Assembly: GCF_003584135.1 (NCBI RefSeq) | Contig: NZ_QXFI01000029.1 | Location: 23,501-87,500, forward strand | Length of the DNA stretch: 64,000 nucleotides | Direction: 5' to 3' | Source: Flagellimonas pelagia | GTDB lineage: Bacteria > Bacteroidota > Bacteroidia > Flavobacteriales > Flavobacteriaceae | Part shown: piece by piece, positions 16,275 to 25,136 of the stretch | Position numbering within the stretch: the first letter of the stretch is position 1 | Layout of the letters: the number at the start of each line of letters is the position of its first letter | The notes under the pieces: generated by a model | The model's database searches: none | Seen by the model: only the letters and a program-made list of their open reading frames with translations | What the model was told of the DNA's origin: nothing | Made by a program: the position numbers and the translations under genes

Positions 16275-17150
16275 TTAACCATCATATTTTTCTTTCAGTT
16301 CCAACTTGTCAATTCTAGACCTTATTGCTCCATTGTTGCGACCAAAGTGTTCACTCAGTTCCCTTATTGTCTTTCCTTCACAATATAAAATTTCGAGTTT
16401 TTCATCATCTTGCTCTGTCCATTTTAGATAGGCATTGGGATGATTAATTCTTTTTTCTGCTAATGTGTATGATTTCTCTTTAACACCTGTATGTTTAGCA
16501 AAGGTTTCTTCAATAAATCCAAATCCTTTTGTGGTGAAACTTAGGGGAATTCGATAACACTCTCCAACATCACTTCGATGATGAGTTTCAAGTTGACTGT
16601 TTTTTAGGTCATTTATTGAAAAAAAGTACACATCAGTATCTCTAGGTTTGCTGTTTACATTTTCATACACAGCAATTAATATTGGGGTTTTTGTAAAGGT
16701 CTGCATGTTAAAATGCTTGTCTGTGTCTTCGCATTTGAAGTCAAAACATGTTTCTCCGTTATATTTTCTGAACCCTCTACATTTAACATCAATCTCAATA
16801 TTTGCATAATTCCTAACAAGAAAATCACCTCTTTTTATGGATACTTTTTTGGCATTACTAGTGTATAATTTAAAGCTTTTTTGATCTTGATTTAATTCCT
16901 CCAAAATTAACCCAAAGGCCATGGCTTGCTCTTTAAAAAGTTCTTGAGCTCGTATCCCCGCTCTATACCAACCTTTTGCAAAATGACAGTATTTTTCGGA
17001 CTCCGAGATTTTGAATGGTTTCCAGTGTTCTTCACCTTGATAGATTACAGAATCCTCAGTGATAAAATCAATATAGGATAACTCTTCAAAAGAAACTACA
17101 AAATCATGCTTTAAACGGCCATTCTCTATGTTGATGATATGAAATCCCAT
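16275..17150 (-). CDS. uncharacterised protein, putative PD-(D/E)xK nuclease-like with C-terminal HTH
   Basis: I do not recognise a named family for this 291-residue protein. The middle has a possible restriction-endonuclease-like core: GDF (D109) followed by IEIDVK (D121-x-K123) on a predicted strand, with a helix carrying E70 before it. The C-terminus (about residues 243-287) is a Myb/SANT-like or sigma-like HTH (WTEQDDEKLEILYCEGKTIR...NNGAIRSRIDKL), which should bind DNA. It is clearly AT-richer than the flanking core genes and lies 84 bp downstream of a DUF3800 gene on the same strand. A defence or DNA-targeting role is inferred from domain types and base composition only. Confidence 0.72.
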   Translation of the reverse strand: MGFHIINIENGRLKHDFVVSFEELSYIDFITEDSVIYQGEEHWKPFKISESEKYCHFAKGWYRAGIRAQELFKEQAMAFGLILEELNQDQKSFKLYTSNAKKVSIKRGDFLVRNYANIEIDVKCRGFRKYNGETCFDFKCEDTDKHFNMQTFTKTPILIAVYENVNSKPRDTDVYFFSINDLKNSQLETHHRSDVGECYRIPLSFTTKGFGFIEETFAKHTGVKEKSYTLAEKRINHPNAYLKWTEQDDEKLEILYCEGKTIRELSEHFGRNNGAIRSRIDKLELKEKYDG

Positions 17151-17234
17151 TTTTTATGTGTTAAATAATCAAGTCGACAACTTCAAAATTCCATTGGAAT
17201 TTGGATTTAGTATAATCCGCCGAAATCGATTTTA

Positions 17235-18062
17235 CTACACTGCATTATTTTTTAACTCGCTCTCTATCAATGTGTAATTATTATTTTTCGGACTATAATT
17301 CAAACCTCGTTCAATTATTTTGTTTGGAAATCCATTATATTTATTCAAAATAAGTTTGGTAAGGTCATATCCCAAAGAATAATCATGACCATAAATTGTT
17401 TTTAGTACAAAATCTTTTGCTGCCCCAATCACTAGGTCTGAAAACTGTAAAACAGCAGAGTGTGTACATTTTGTGAAATAAACAGATTGGTTAAAACCAA
17501 GATTCTTCAAAGGACCACAAAGATATTTTATTCCTTTTGCTGATTCGCCACGATTAAATGCATAGTAATATTCACGATTGAATGGTTTAGGGTTACTACC
17601 TTCAGGCCAATCTAAAATAATTTCAATTCTTTGAGTCCAATCTTGATATTTAGCATAAAGGCCTACTCGCATAAGAGATTGCGCAAATGAAATATTGATA
17701 AGTTCGTCTTTAACTTCTTTTAGTTTCTTTTGTGATTCATATCTTTCTAAACAAGCTATGATTACTCTATAATTTATATTCTTGGACTCTTTGAATATTT
17801 TAGTTCTCCATTCATTTGACCTGTTCAATAGAAGGTTATAATCATCCTCCTTTCCAAATTCCTGATAAGTTTTTTTTAAATCTTTAAAATTCCATTTTAC
17901 TGGTAGATCGGGAAATGTATATTCATTTTTTACCTTATGGAAAAGATCTATCAGTTCTTGTTCGGCTTTTGTATCAACGATTACACCTCCAAAAAGTAAT
18001 ACATTATTCTCGTCTCCTTTTTTGGTTGAGAGTTTTGTGTCATCAGCAAACCATTTAATCAT
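17235..18062 (-). CDS. DUF3800 domain-containing protein
   Basis: This 275-residue protein fits the DUF3800 family. An N-terminal strand carries acidic residues (WFADDTK, D7/D8, in place of the usual DESG), then VLLFGGVIVD. The C-terminal LQFSDLVIGAAKDF corresponds to the conserved LQxADlia helix. DUF3800 proteins are predicted RNase H-like nucleases and occur often in defence and mobile regions; no activity is established here. Base composition is AT-rich like the neighbouring HTH protein gene, and the two are probably one transcript. The ADDT variation leaves both acidic positions, so loss of activity is not implied. Confidence 0.78.
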   Translation of the reverse strand: MIKWFADDTKLSTKKGDENNVLLFGGVIVDTKAEQELIDLFHKVKNEYTFPDLPVKWNFKDLKKTYQEFGKEDDYNLLLNRSNEWRTKIFKESKNINYRVIIACLERYESQKKLKEVKDELINISFAQSLMRVGLYAKYQDWTQRIEIILDWPEGSNPKPFNREYYYAFNRGESAKGIKYLCGPLKNLGFNQSVYFTKCTHSAVLQFSDLVIGAAKDFVLKTIYGHDYSLGYDLTKLILNKYNGFPNKIIERGLNYSPKNNNYTLIESELKNNAV

Positions 18063-18358
18063 TTTGTTTTCTCAGATTAGTATTAGAGTGCGGTACAATG
18101 TGTTTAAAGCAACAAAAATCACATCAATATTAACCAAAAGCTGGTTGGTGTCGATGTATTTTCCATTCTTTTGTCAAGTAAAATTTGGTTTAGTATGCAA
18201 AAGGGGAGCTGTCCGCAAAATACTAATTCCCAAACATTTGGCCTTACGGAAAACCGTAAAAAATTAAGGTTTTTCCATAAATTGATTTGGGCCTTAGAAG
18301 GTTTGCTATAAAAAAGCCATGCTTTAAGAGTACCAACCGCTAGGTATAAAATGCATCT
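18063..18358. other. AT-rich intergenic stretch, no gene seen
   Basis: I see no convincing reading frame, terminator or repeat family. The 81-codon plus-strand frame starting inside the DUF3800 5' end has no protein-like character. A weak inverted element (TTACGGAAAAACC-like) near 18243 is too imperfect to call. Confidence 0.4.
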
Positions 18359-18673
18359 TTAGGGACTCTTCAAGAATAACAATTTCTTGTTCAAGGTACT
18401 GTCCATTTTAATTTGGATAGTATAGTTTGGGTCCAAGGTGTCCAGAATCTTTTTGAGATGTGCGATGGGATATTCTTTTTCATTTACCCATAATTCGTAA
18501 AGTTCGTTTGGGTTTGGATAATTCATGATCGTCCTCAAAACTTCATTTTGGGTGCCATGTTCATAGGCAGGCATCTCAATTGTATTGAATTCCGTTTGTT
18601 TGGATGATGTACAGGAAATGCATCCAAAAAGGAACAATAGACTAATGGACAGGAAAAGGGGATTTTTTTTCAT
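18359..18673 (-). CDS. small lipoprotein, uncharacterised
   Basis: The 104-residue form from ATG 18673 has a good lipoprotein signal (LFLSISLLFLFGCISC). A 12-codon upstream extension is open but lacks signal character. The mature part has no motif I recognise (EMPAYEHGTQNEVLRTIMN, then an amphipathic region). It is an orphan gene between the AT-rich patch and the AsmA-like pair, and contributes little functional information. Confidence 0.65.
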   Translation of the reverse strand: MKKNPLFLSISLLFLFGCISCTSSKQTEFNTIEMPAYEHGTQNEVLRTIMNYPNPNELYELWVNEKEYPIAHLKKILDTLDPNYTIQIKMDSTLNKKLLFLKSP

Positions 18674-18890
18674 GGTAGTATCGGTTAAGCTATATTGCTC
18701 CAGCCACAATCCTTCATTAATGGATGTGCGGTTTCATGTGCTGGAATAAATAGACAGACAAAGGGGTTAATCCCATGACGTTGGGTCATAGGTTTGAAAT
18801 CTGTGTTGATAAATTAAAAGGAGGTTGATCTGCAAATTAAACATTCTTGATGTAACATCATTGGTTGGAGATTAAAAACTAGCGTTTTTC

Positions 18891-18960
18891 TACAATGAAC
18901 AATTTACAATGACCAATAAACAATAAGCAGAAGTCAGAGGTCAGAAATCGGAAGTCAGAA
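18891..18960. repeat. low-complexity intergenic repeat
   Basis: The tract consists of related short units: ACAATGAACAATTTACAATG and ACCAATAAACAATAA, then AAGTCAGAGGTCAGAAATCG and GAAGTCAGAA. It lies just after the DUF748-like gene end and is non-coding. Similar tracts are frequent between flavobacterial genes. Confidence 0.5.
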
Positions 18961-18964
18961 ACCC

Positions 18965-20077
18965 TTAACCCTTTTTACCTTTTGAGCTTTTTTCTTTGGC
19001 GGTTTCCTGTACCTTTTCATACTCGATGTCGTTGTCCACGATCCCTTTGAACGCCTTGATCCAGGCATTTTTAAAGATGTTGGTCACCGTGGGCCAGGTC
19101 TTGGTCTTCACATCGTTCAGGTTGCCCTCAATAGGGACTTTGGTAGCGAGGGTGTTTTCCTTGTGGTTCTTCAACACAAACTTAAAAAAGCCCACAAATC
19201 CTTCCCACAGCGTTTCCAAAAAGGCATCTTCCTTGCCAATGAGCTTGGTGTCCTTTAAAATGGGTTTGAGGTAGCCTTTCAGATAACCATCGGCAATGGC
19301 AAGTTCGCTGTACAGGTTAAAGGAGCCCTTGTCAAAATCGAGTCCCGCATAGTGGTCGGTAAAGTCGTTGAGGGCAGTGGCGTTCGCATTTTCCAAGGAC
19401 AGGGCGAGGTCCATATCGGGAATTTGCTTTACAAGGTCCATCCGGCCTTCCAAATGCAGGTTGCCTCCACCAATACTGATGGCATCGGCAGATAGGTTAC
19501 TGGGCAAACGGGCCTCTTTGCGTACCACATTGCGGAGGTTGGTGGCATACAGTTCAATTTTTTCGAGATGGAGGTCAATATTGGGGTCTGCCGATAGTTG
19601 CACAAAGGCCATTTTACCTCCGTGGATTTCCAGTTTGTTGATGTCGATGGGCACCAGGTCCGTCAACGCCTTGGTCCAATCGTCGATATCGGCATCGTCC
19701 TCGCCTTCCTTTTGTTGGTCCTCAAACACATAGATCATTGTGGGGCGGGTCATATTGATCTCGCTCACCACCTTACCCTTCAAAAGGGAACTCCATTCCA
19801 CGGAAATGTTCGTTTTTTCAAAGTCGAGAAAGGGAATCTGGGAACCGGCGTTCACCTTGTTCAGGTACAGCCGATCTATGGTGTACGACCCAGTGATGAG
19901 CGACAAATCAATGTCCTCCACATGGCCATAATAGCCGGGAATGTCGGCCAGTACCTTGTTCACATAGTTTTTTACGATGTAGGGCAACACCATCCGGAAC
20001 GCGAGGAGCAACACGATCAGGATCGTGGGCAGTACATACCGTTTGCGCTTGTATATTTTTTTTCTTTGCTTCGCCAT
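18965..20077 (-). CDS. DUF748 / AsmA-like envelope protein
   Basis: This 370-residue protein has a basic N-terminus (KQRKKIYKRKR), one membrane anchor (about residues 14-33) and then a long periplasmic beta-rich region of AsmA/DUF748 type (YYGHVEDIDLSLITGSYTID, LEIHGGKMAFVQLS, LHLEGRMDLV). It ends in a Lys-rich tail. AsmA-like proteins are linked to outer-membrane lipid transport; a role here is by analogy. It starts 3 nt after a second protein of the same type, so the two are an operon. Confidence 0.8.
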   Translation of the reverse strand: MAKQRKKIYKRKRYVLPTILIVLLLAFRMVLPYIVKNYVNKVLADIPGYYGHVEDIDLSLITGSYTIDRLYLNKVNAGSQIPFLDFEKTNISVEWSSLLKGKVVSEINMTRPTMIYVFEDQQKEGEDDADIDDWTKALTDLVPIDINKLEIHGGKMAFVQLSADPNIDLHLEKIELYATNLRNVVRKEARLPSNLSADAISIGGGNLHLEGRMDLVKQIPDMDLALSLENANATALNDFTDHYAGLDFDKGSFNLYSELAIADGYLKGYLKPILKDTKLIGKEDAFLETLWEGFVGFFKFVLKNHKENTLATKVPIEGNLNDVKTKTWPTVTNIFKNAWIKAFKGIVDNDIEYEKVQETAKEKSSKGKKG

Positions 20078-20079
20078 GG

Positions 20080-21621
20080 TTATTTTTTACGTTGTTTTCC
20101 CTTGCCCGTCATGGTGTCAACTAACCCGTTCTTTACGTTTAGCCACAGGTAGTTGAAGAATGATTTATCGGGTTGGCGTTTCACTTTGAAATCGCCGTGC
20201 CTGAACCCGTCGCCATCGGCCTTGGAACTTTCCTTGGCAAAGATGTTCACGATGGCGGTGAGCAGTTTGTTCACGCCCAATTTGTCCTTTTTCAGCACCA
20301 CGAACTCAAATTGATCATAGGCCATTTTCATATCGCCCTGTGATTCCGTTTCATTACCACTGATGGTAAAATACATTTGATCGATGGTGCCCTTTACCTC
20401 GGCATTGAGGTTGGTTCGCAAAAACGGACTGATATTTTCCGTTCGGAACTGTTTCAAGGAACCTGAAGCCAAAAAGTCGTTGCTCCGGCTTTGGGGGTCG
20501 AAGGACCAATCCAAGGTCAGTTGCCCGTCGCCCATCAATTGGGATTGGGCGGACACGGAAACCATGCCACTGCCTTTGCTATGCAGGTTGCGGATGGTGG
20601 CCGAAATATCCGTAAACCGAAGACTTTCAGGTTCTACGTCGACCTCCAACCGTTCTTCGTAGGCGACCATTCCTTCGAAAATGTGGATAGTGTTCACGAG
20701 CAAATCAAAATCAAGGTCGCGCAAGGCTTGGTTGTACAATTTTTTGTGCGTGGTGTCGTCTGGCAACAACTTATCCCGATACACCTGAAAAATCGGGTGG
20801 TATAGTTCCAAATCTTCCAAATGGAATTTGGGCGAGTGATCTGCTAGGCCAAAATCAGGTTGTTTTAACAGGACGGAGTCGATGACCAAATCGTAATGAT
20901 CGTGCTCCACGGTCAGTTTTTTGGAGAGTTCTTCCCGACTGTATTTGGTGTGCAATTCCAGTTTTTGAATGCTACCTTCTGCAGTATTGAGTTTAGCGGA
21001 TTGCCATTGCAGGTTTTCCAAAGGGCCCAAATCGTAGTACCCTTTTTGTGTTTCAATTTCATAGGCACCATAGGTGAAGGGCAATGATTGGGAAGCAGTT
21101 TCTGTGTTATGGGTGATATCGGTTAGCAAGACATCTACTCCATCAAGTTGCACCAAGGTGCTATCGGAATCGTGTTGAAGCACTTTCAATTGTCCGTTTC
21201 GGATGCGAAAGTTTTGGATGCTGATATTTTTTGGCTCCCCTTGATTCCGTTTAGTAGAAAGAGAATCGTTTTCCAGGTTTTTCTTTTGATAAGTGACTTG
21301 TGGCGATTCCACGGTCAGGTCCGAAATGGCAATAGCTCCTTTTTGAAGCAGGGGGAAATATTTCAACCCGGAGAGCGTAACCGATTCAGCTTTTAAATCC
21401 AAAGATGTGGTGCTATCCTGAAACGCAACTTTTTGTAGGCCGATTTTCCCCAAAAGTACATTGGTGGTCAATCGTTCATAGGAAAGGGTTATATGGGAGG
21501 GGAAATCTTTGGACAAAAGCACCTTTACCCTTTGGGTAAACCAGAGCTGGGCCGTGACCCCAATGGCCAATAAGGCCACTAGCATCCATAGCGCTATTTT
21601 TACTTTTTTGGGTTGCGACAT
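20080..21621 (-). CDS. AsmA-like / DUF748-type membrane-anchored protein
   Basis: This is a 513-residue protein with an N-terminal anchor (about residues 9-27, ALWMLVALLAIGVTAQLWF) followed by a long repetitive beta-strand region (ITLSYERLTTNVLLGKIGLQ, IAISDLTVESPQVTYQ, HLEDLELYHPIFQVY). This is the signature of AsmA-type bridge proteins, though homology is weak. It precedes the DUF748-like gene by 3 nt and both probably act together at the inner membrane/periplasm. Confidence 0.75.
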   Translation of the reverse strand: MSQPKKVKIALWMLVALLAIGVTAQLWFTQRVKVLLSKDFPSHITLSYERLTTNVLLGKIGLQKVAFQDSTTSLDLKAESVTLSGLKYFPLLQKGAIAISDLTVESPQVTYQKKNLENDSLSTKRNQGEPKNISIQNFRIRNGQLKVLQHDSDSTLVQLDGVDVLLTDITHNTETASQSLPFTYGAYEIETQKGYYDLGPLENLQWQSAKLNTAEGSIQKLELHTKYSREELSKKLTVEHDHYDLVIDSVLLKQPDFGLADHSPKFHLEDLELYHPIFQVYRDKLLPDDTTHKKLYNQALRDLDFDLLVNTIHIFEGMVAYEERLEVDVEPESLRFTDISATIRNLHSKGSGMVSVSAQSQLMGDGQLTLDWSFDPQSRSNDFLASGSLKQFRTENISPFLRTNLNAEVKGTIDQMYFTISGNETESQGDMKMAYDQFEFVVLKKDKLGVNKLLTAIVNIFAKESSKADGDGFRHGDFKVKRQPDKSFFNYLWLNVKNGLVDTMTGKGKQRKK

Positions 21622-21668
21622 ATTTTTCGGTGTTGATCCGTAGTGTATCTACGAGACAGGTTTGGGGT

Positions 21669-22067
21669 TCAGCTTTCTTCGTCCAGAAAAACCATGACAT
21701 CGGATGGGGTGTTCACCTGCATGGCCCTGTTGCCATTGACCAGTATGGGTTGGGTGACGACACTTGGATTTTTTTGCAGCACTTTGATCCAATCGTCATC
21801 ACTTGCCAAGTCATTATTCTTGCCATATAGTTTGATGAAATCGGGGTGTTCCGTATTGATGAGGTCCTTGATGGATATACCCAAAAGATCGGCCAATTCG
21901 GCCCATTGGGTTCCCGTGACCTTGGTCTTGGACAAATCCACGGCCAACACCTTTTTCTTGGAGGCCTGAACAAAGGCCAAGGTTTGCATGCCGATACTGC
22001 TGTCGGCATTATAGTACAAATTCAATTCCCGGTTGTTCGTTGCGATGACTCCCATATCGTTCTCCAT
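21669..22067 (-). CDS. ArsC-like thioredoxin-fold protein lacking the catalytic Cys
   Basis: This 132-residue protein resembles the ArsC/Spx/YffB family: N-terminal strand LNLYYNADSSIGMQTL, helix WAELADLLGISIKDLINTEH, then the conserved end QPILVNGNRAMQVNTPSDVMVFL. The CxxS/CxxC region is replaced by YYNADSSIG, with no Cys anywhere visible, so arsenate reductase chemistry is not expected. It may be a redox-inactive relative or binding protein. ATG 22055 (MGVIATNN) is an alternative start. Confidence 0.75.
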   Translation of the reverse strand: MENDMGVIATNNRELNLYYNADSSIGMQTLAFVQASKKKVLAVDLSKTKVTGTQWAELADLLGISIKDLINTEHPDFIKLYGKNNDLASDDDWIKVLQKNPSVVTQPILVNGNRAMQVNTPSDVMVFLDEES

Positions 22068-22135
22068 TTACTGTGTTTTAACAGCAAGGTACCGCAGATG
22101 GGTAGGAAGAGTTGACGCAATCGGTTTTAATCGTA

Positions 22136-22175
22136 TCGTAAAAAAGAAAAAAGCGGGGCAATTGCCCCGCTTCTC
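22136..22175 (-). terminator. intrinsic terminator of the HmuY gene
   Basis: Stem AGCGGGGCAA/TTGCCCCGCT (22152-22171) is followed on the minus strand by a T-rich run (TTTTTTCTTTTTT). It lies 104 bp beyond the HmuY-like stop. A TTTTGAGTTAGTTTGTG-like motif precedes it (22179-22194). Confidence 0.85.
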
Positions 22176-22275
22176 ACACAAACTAACTCAAAATAACCGC
22201 GAGAATGGATTTGATAACAAAGGGAATTGCGGTTATTCCATGAGCTTCCGAATAAATGATTTTATCCTATTTTGA

Positions 22276-22917
22276 TCAGTTGATGGTCAAAGAGGTTTCC
22301 CCTTCATTGGGGTTGTACACATAATTGAAGGTGTAGTATCGTGCCTCATCCGACATGGCATCAATTTCTGCTGGGGCATCCTTGTAATAACTTAGGATTT
22401 CCACTTTGGCATATTTTCCGTCATGGGTACGGAACACCAATATTTTTCCGGGAATAGGAGTAATAGTGAAAGTAGCCGGATTGTAGTTGTACCAGCCATT
22501 ATCACTTCCACTGGCAATGGCAAAGGCACCGTCTGCATCCTGTGCAAAAGTAAGTCCCTCTGCGGTGGTAATATCGGCAAAAGTGCCACTCTCAATGGAA
22601 ACTCCGGCGTCCCCGTTTCTCTCGGGTTCGTCGTCGGTTCCGGTAACGACTCCCCCATTTACGGCTATACTGGTACCTCTAAAGGCAATGTCCCATTCGG
22701 TATCGCTGGTGGTCACCGCACCCGTTGAAAAGCTGAATTTGGTAAAAGGTCCGCCTACAGGCTCACCCTGACCACCGGTTTGGGGGGCAGGAACATTGGT
22801 AGCGGTACTACTCTCCACGGCAATCAGGTCGGGACCATTGTCATCATCATCACTGCAGGCAACAAATGCAGTGAATATAAATAGGTAGGTGAAAAAGTTT
22901 GCTGTTTTTTTGATCAT
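22276..22917 (-). CDS. HmuY family lipoprotein
   Basis: This 213-residue lipoprotein (signal ends FTAFVACS, C21) begins with an acidic spacer (DDDDNG) and continues with the HmuY fold: TKFSFSTGAVTTSDTEWDIAFRG and KYAKVEILSYYKD. HmuY proteins bind haem at the cell surface and feed the partner TonB receptor in Porphyromonas, but many flavobacterial homologues have unknown ligands. It sits 11 nt downstream of the TonB-dependent receptor, in the same operon. Confidence 0.85.
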   Translation of the reverse strand: MIKKTANFFTYLFIFTAFVACSDDDDNGPDLIAVESSTATNVPAPQTGGQGEPVGGPFTKFSFSTGAVTTSDTEWDIAFRGTSIAVNGGVVTGTDDEPERNGDAGVSIESGTFADITTAEGLTFAQDADGAFAIASGSDNGWYNYNPATFTITPIPGKILVFRTHDGKYAKVEILSYYKDAPAEIDAMSDEARYYTFNYVYNPNEGETSLTIN

Positions 22918-22928
22918 GGTATTACTTT

Positions 22929-25034
22929 TTAAAATTGAATATTGATTTTGGTAAATAATTGAATTCCTGGGTTTAAGAGCACTTCGTTGTCTTGGGTAGC
23001 CAAGGGATTGTTCCCCTTGAAATCCAATAGATTGTTGGCTCCCAATTGAAGTTGGTAGTGTTCAAAAAAGGTCTTGCCAAACGTTAGGTTCACCAAGGCG
23101 TATCCTTTGGCGAAGGTGCCATCATACACATCCAAAAGGTCATTTCCGTTTTGGTCCGTCAAGCCAAATTGGCTGCGATAGGTGACCCGGATATTGGCGT
23201 TGGCATCCCATTCTGGGACTTCATAAAAGATTTTAGCATTCAAGGTGTGTCGTGAGCGGTTTTCCAATCCAAAATAGTCGGATGTGGACAGCCGGACGGT
23301 TTGTAGGGTTTCCGGGTCTCGAGCAAAGACCTCCCCATTTTTCACGGCTTCCCTCTTGTCTTTGTCATAGGCATAGAGCAATTGATAGCCGGCAGAGAGG
23401 TTAAGGTCTTTCCAAGGTTTGTATCTGATATCCATTTCGAGGCCTTGGGTATAGACCCGGTCACGGTTGATGTACCCAAAAACATTCTGACCATTCGTCT
23501 TGGACGCCAAGATTCGGGTATCGATAAGGTTTTTAAAGTCGTTTCGGAAAAAGTTGAGCTCTGTGGATAGTTTCCCTTTTTTTACTACGAAACCTAGATT
23601 GTACCCGATGGAACTTTCTGCATCCAAAGGTTCACCCAATTCGGAAGCATCTACTTGAAGGGTGGCAATTTCGTCATTTTCCTGAAGGCGCTCAATTCCG
23701 GCCTGTTCCACTTCCTTTCCAAAAACAGAGTATCCGCCACCGGCAGCGTTGGTAAAATCCAGATACAATTGCCTAAAATCCGGGGCCTTGAAACCGCTGC
23801 CCACTGACCCTTTAATGGCAAAGTTTGGAGACAAATCGTAGCGACCGGAAATTTTGGGACTAAGTTGGGAATGATACTCGCTGTGGTTATCAAAGCGGGC
23901 TCCGATAATAATGTTGAAGTCGTCAAGTGGCTTAAAATCGAATTGGGAATAGAGGTATTGGGATTCAAAGGTTACATCACCGGCAAATAGGGACCGCTCC
24001 AAATGTTCAAAGTTGTAACCGGCACCAATGGTCAGGATATTTTGGGGTGAAAAGGTATGGTTGAAACGGATTTCCGGTCGGAACAGCCTTTGGTCAAAAT
24101 CATTGGCGATTAGTAGTTCATTGTCAATGGGGTCTATACTCTTTTCATCCGTTACATAATTGGTGTAGTAGAGTTCATATTGCAACTGACTTTTGGATGT
24201 CGCTTTGTGGTTCACCTTAAGGTGAAGGTTCAAATCTTGCTCTTCACTGGTACTTGGGGCAACATCAAATTCCTGATAAAAATATCTGCCCGAGGCGAAG
24301 ACGTTCCAGGTATCGGAAACATCTACATATAAGCGTCCATTAAGGGTGTAATTATAAAAAGGATTGATAGTTTGGCCCTCTTGGGTGGGGGCAAGGTCGT
24401 AACCATCGGTACTTAAGCGATCGGCAAATAGGGAATATCCCAGTTTTTTCCATTTTTGGTTGATGGTGAGGTTGGTATTCTGGTTGTTGAAACTGGCCAT
24501 TCGGTGAGAAACCTGCCCATTGATTTTTTCCGAGGATGGTTTTTCCGTGATAATGTTGATAACGCCACCCAAGGCTTCGGAACCGAAAAGGCTGGAAGAT
24601 GGCCCTTTCACTACTTCGACCTGTTTGATATTGCCAATGGCAAAGCGGCTAAGATCTAGATTTCCAGAGCTGCGGCCCACGACGGGAACTCCATCAATAA
24701 GTACCAGAACATAGTCGGAGGCAATTCCTTGAATTTGAACACCTTCACCACCACCGATGGTGGCATCTGGGGTCATGATGATACCGGTTTGTTCGTTCAG
24801 GATCTCGTTCAGGCGGGTAAATCCGGTTTGTTGCAACTGCTTTTTTGCAATCAGGGTAACGGGCAAGGGCAAGGAAGACAATTGTCTGATGGTTCGAGTG
24901 GCCGTGACCACTACTTCATCCAAATTTTCGGTTAGAATGGAATCTTTTTGGGAAGGACTGTTTTCCTGGCCTATAACATGCAAACAAGCAATTAGGGATA
25001 AAAACAGGCTTAATCGACACTTATTTAGATTCAT
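22929..25034 (-). CDS. TonB-dependent outer-membrane receptor (HmuR-like)
   Basis: This 701-residue protein has a signal peptide (ending GQENS), a TonB-box-like EVVVTATRT (about residues 39-47), a plug domain with GEGVQIQGIASDYVLVLIDG and GPSSSLFGSEALGGVINIIT, and a C-terminal beta-barrel ending with aromatic F (KINIQF). Pairing with an HmuY-like lipoprotein suggests haem or another iron ligand as substrate. It is divergent from DUF6607 across a 102-bp region with inverted TTATTTAGATT-like sites; iron-dependent repression is inferred. Confidence 0.92.
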   Translation of the reverse strand: MNLNKCRLSLFLSLIACLHVIGQENSPSQKDSILTENLDEVVVTATRTIRQLSSLPLPVTLIAKKQLQQTGFTRLNEILNEQTGIIMTPDATIGGGEGVQIQGIASDYVLVLIDGVPVVGRSSGNLDLSRFAIGNIKQVEVVKGPSSSLFGSEALGGVINIITEKPSSEKINGQVSHRMASFNNQNTNLTINQKWKKLGYSLFADRLSTDGYDLAPTQEGQTINPFYNYTLNGRLYVDVSDTWNVFASGRYFYQEFDVAPSTSEEQDLNLHLKVNHKATSKSQLQYELYYTNYVTDEKSIDPIDNELLIANDFDQRLFRPEIRFNHTFSPQNILTIGAGYNFEHLERSLFAGDVTFESQYLYSQFDFKPLDDFNIIIGARFDNHSEYHSQLSPKISGRYDLSPNFAIKGSVGSGFKAPDFRQLYLDFTNAAGGGYSVFGKEVEQAGIERLQENDEIATLQVDASELGEPLDAESSIGYNLGFVVKKGKLSTELNFFRNDFKNLIDTRILASKTNGQNVFGYINRDRVYTQGLEMDIRYKPWKDLNLSAGYQLLYAYDKDKREAVKNGEVFARDPETLQTVRLSTSDYFGLENRSRHTLNAKIFYEVPEWDANANIRVTYRSQFGLTDQNGNDLLDVYDGTFAKGYALVNLTFGKTFFEHYQLQLGANNLLDFKGNNPLATQDNEVLLNPGIQLFTKINIQF

Positions 25035-25092
25035 TCTAATTTATTTTGGGACAAATATATATTTTATTTTTATTCAATCTAAATAAGTTTAG
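25021..25092. promoter_or_regulatory. divergent promoter region with paired metal-regulator-like sites
   Basis: TTATTTAGATTCA (25021-25033) continues as the near-palindrome TTAGATTCATTCTAA (25025-25039), overlapping the receptor start codon. The mirrored half TCAATCTAAATAA (25074-25086) leads into CTAAATAAGTTTAG (25079-25092), 45 bp before DUF6607. The pattern resembles Fur/DtxR-type boxes of the group, but no specific regulator can be assigned. Confidence 0.4.
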
Positions 25093-25136
25093 TATTTTTG
25101 TCCAGAACAATTTGACAAGATCTAACTGATACCATT

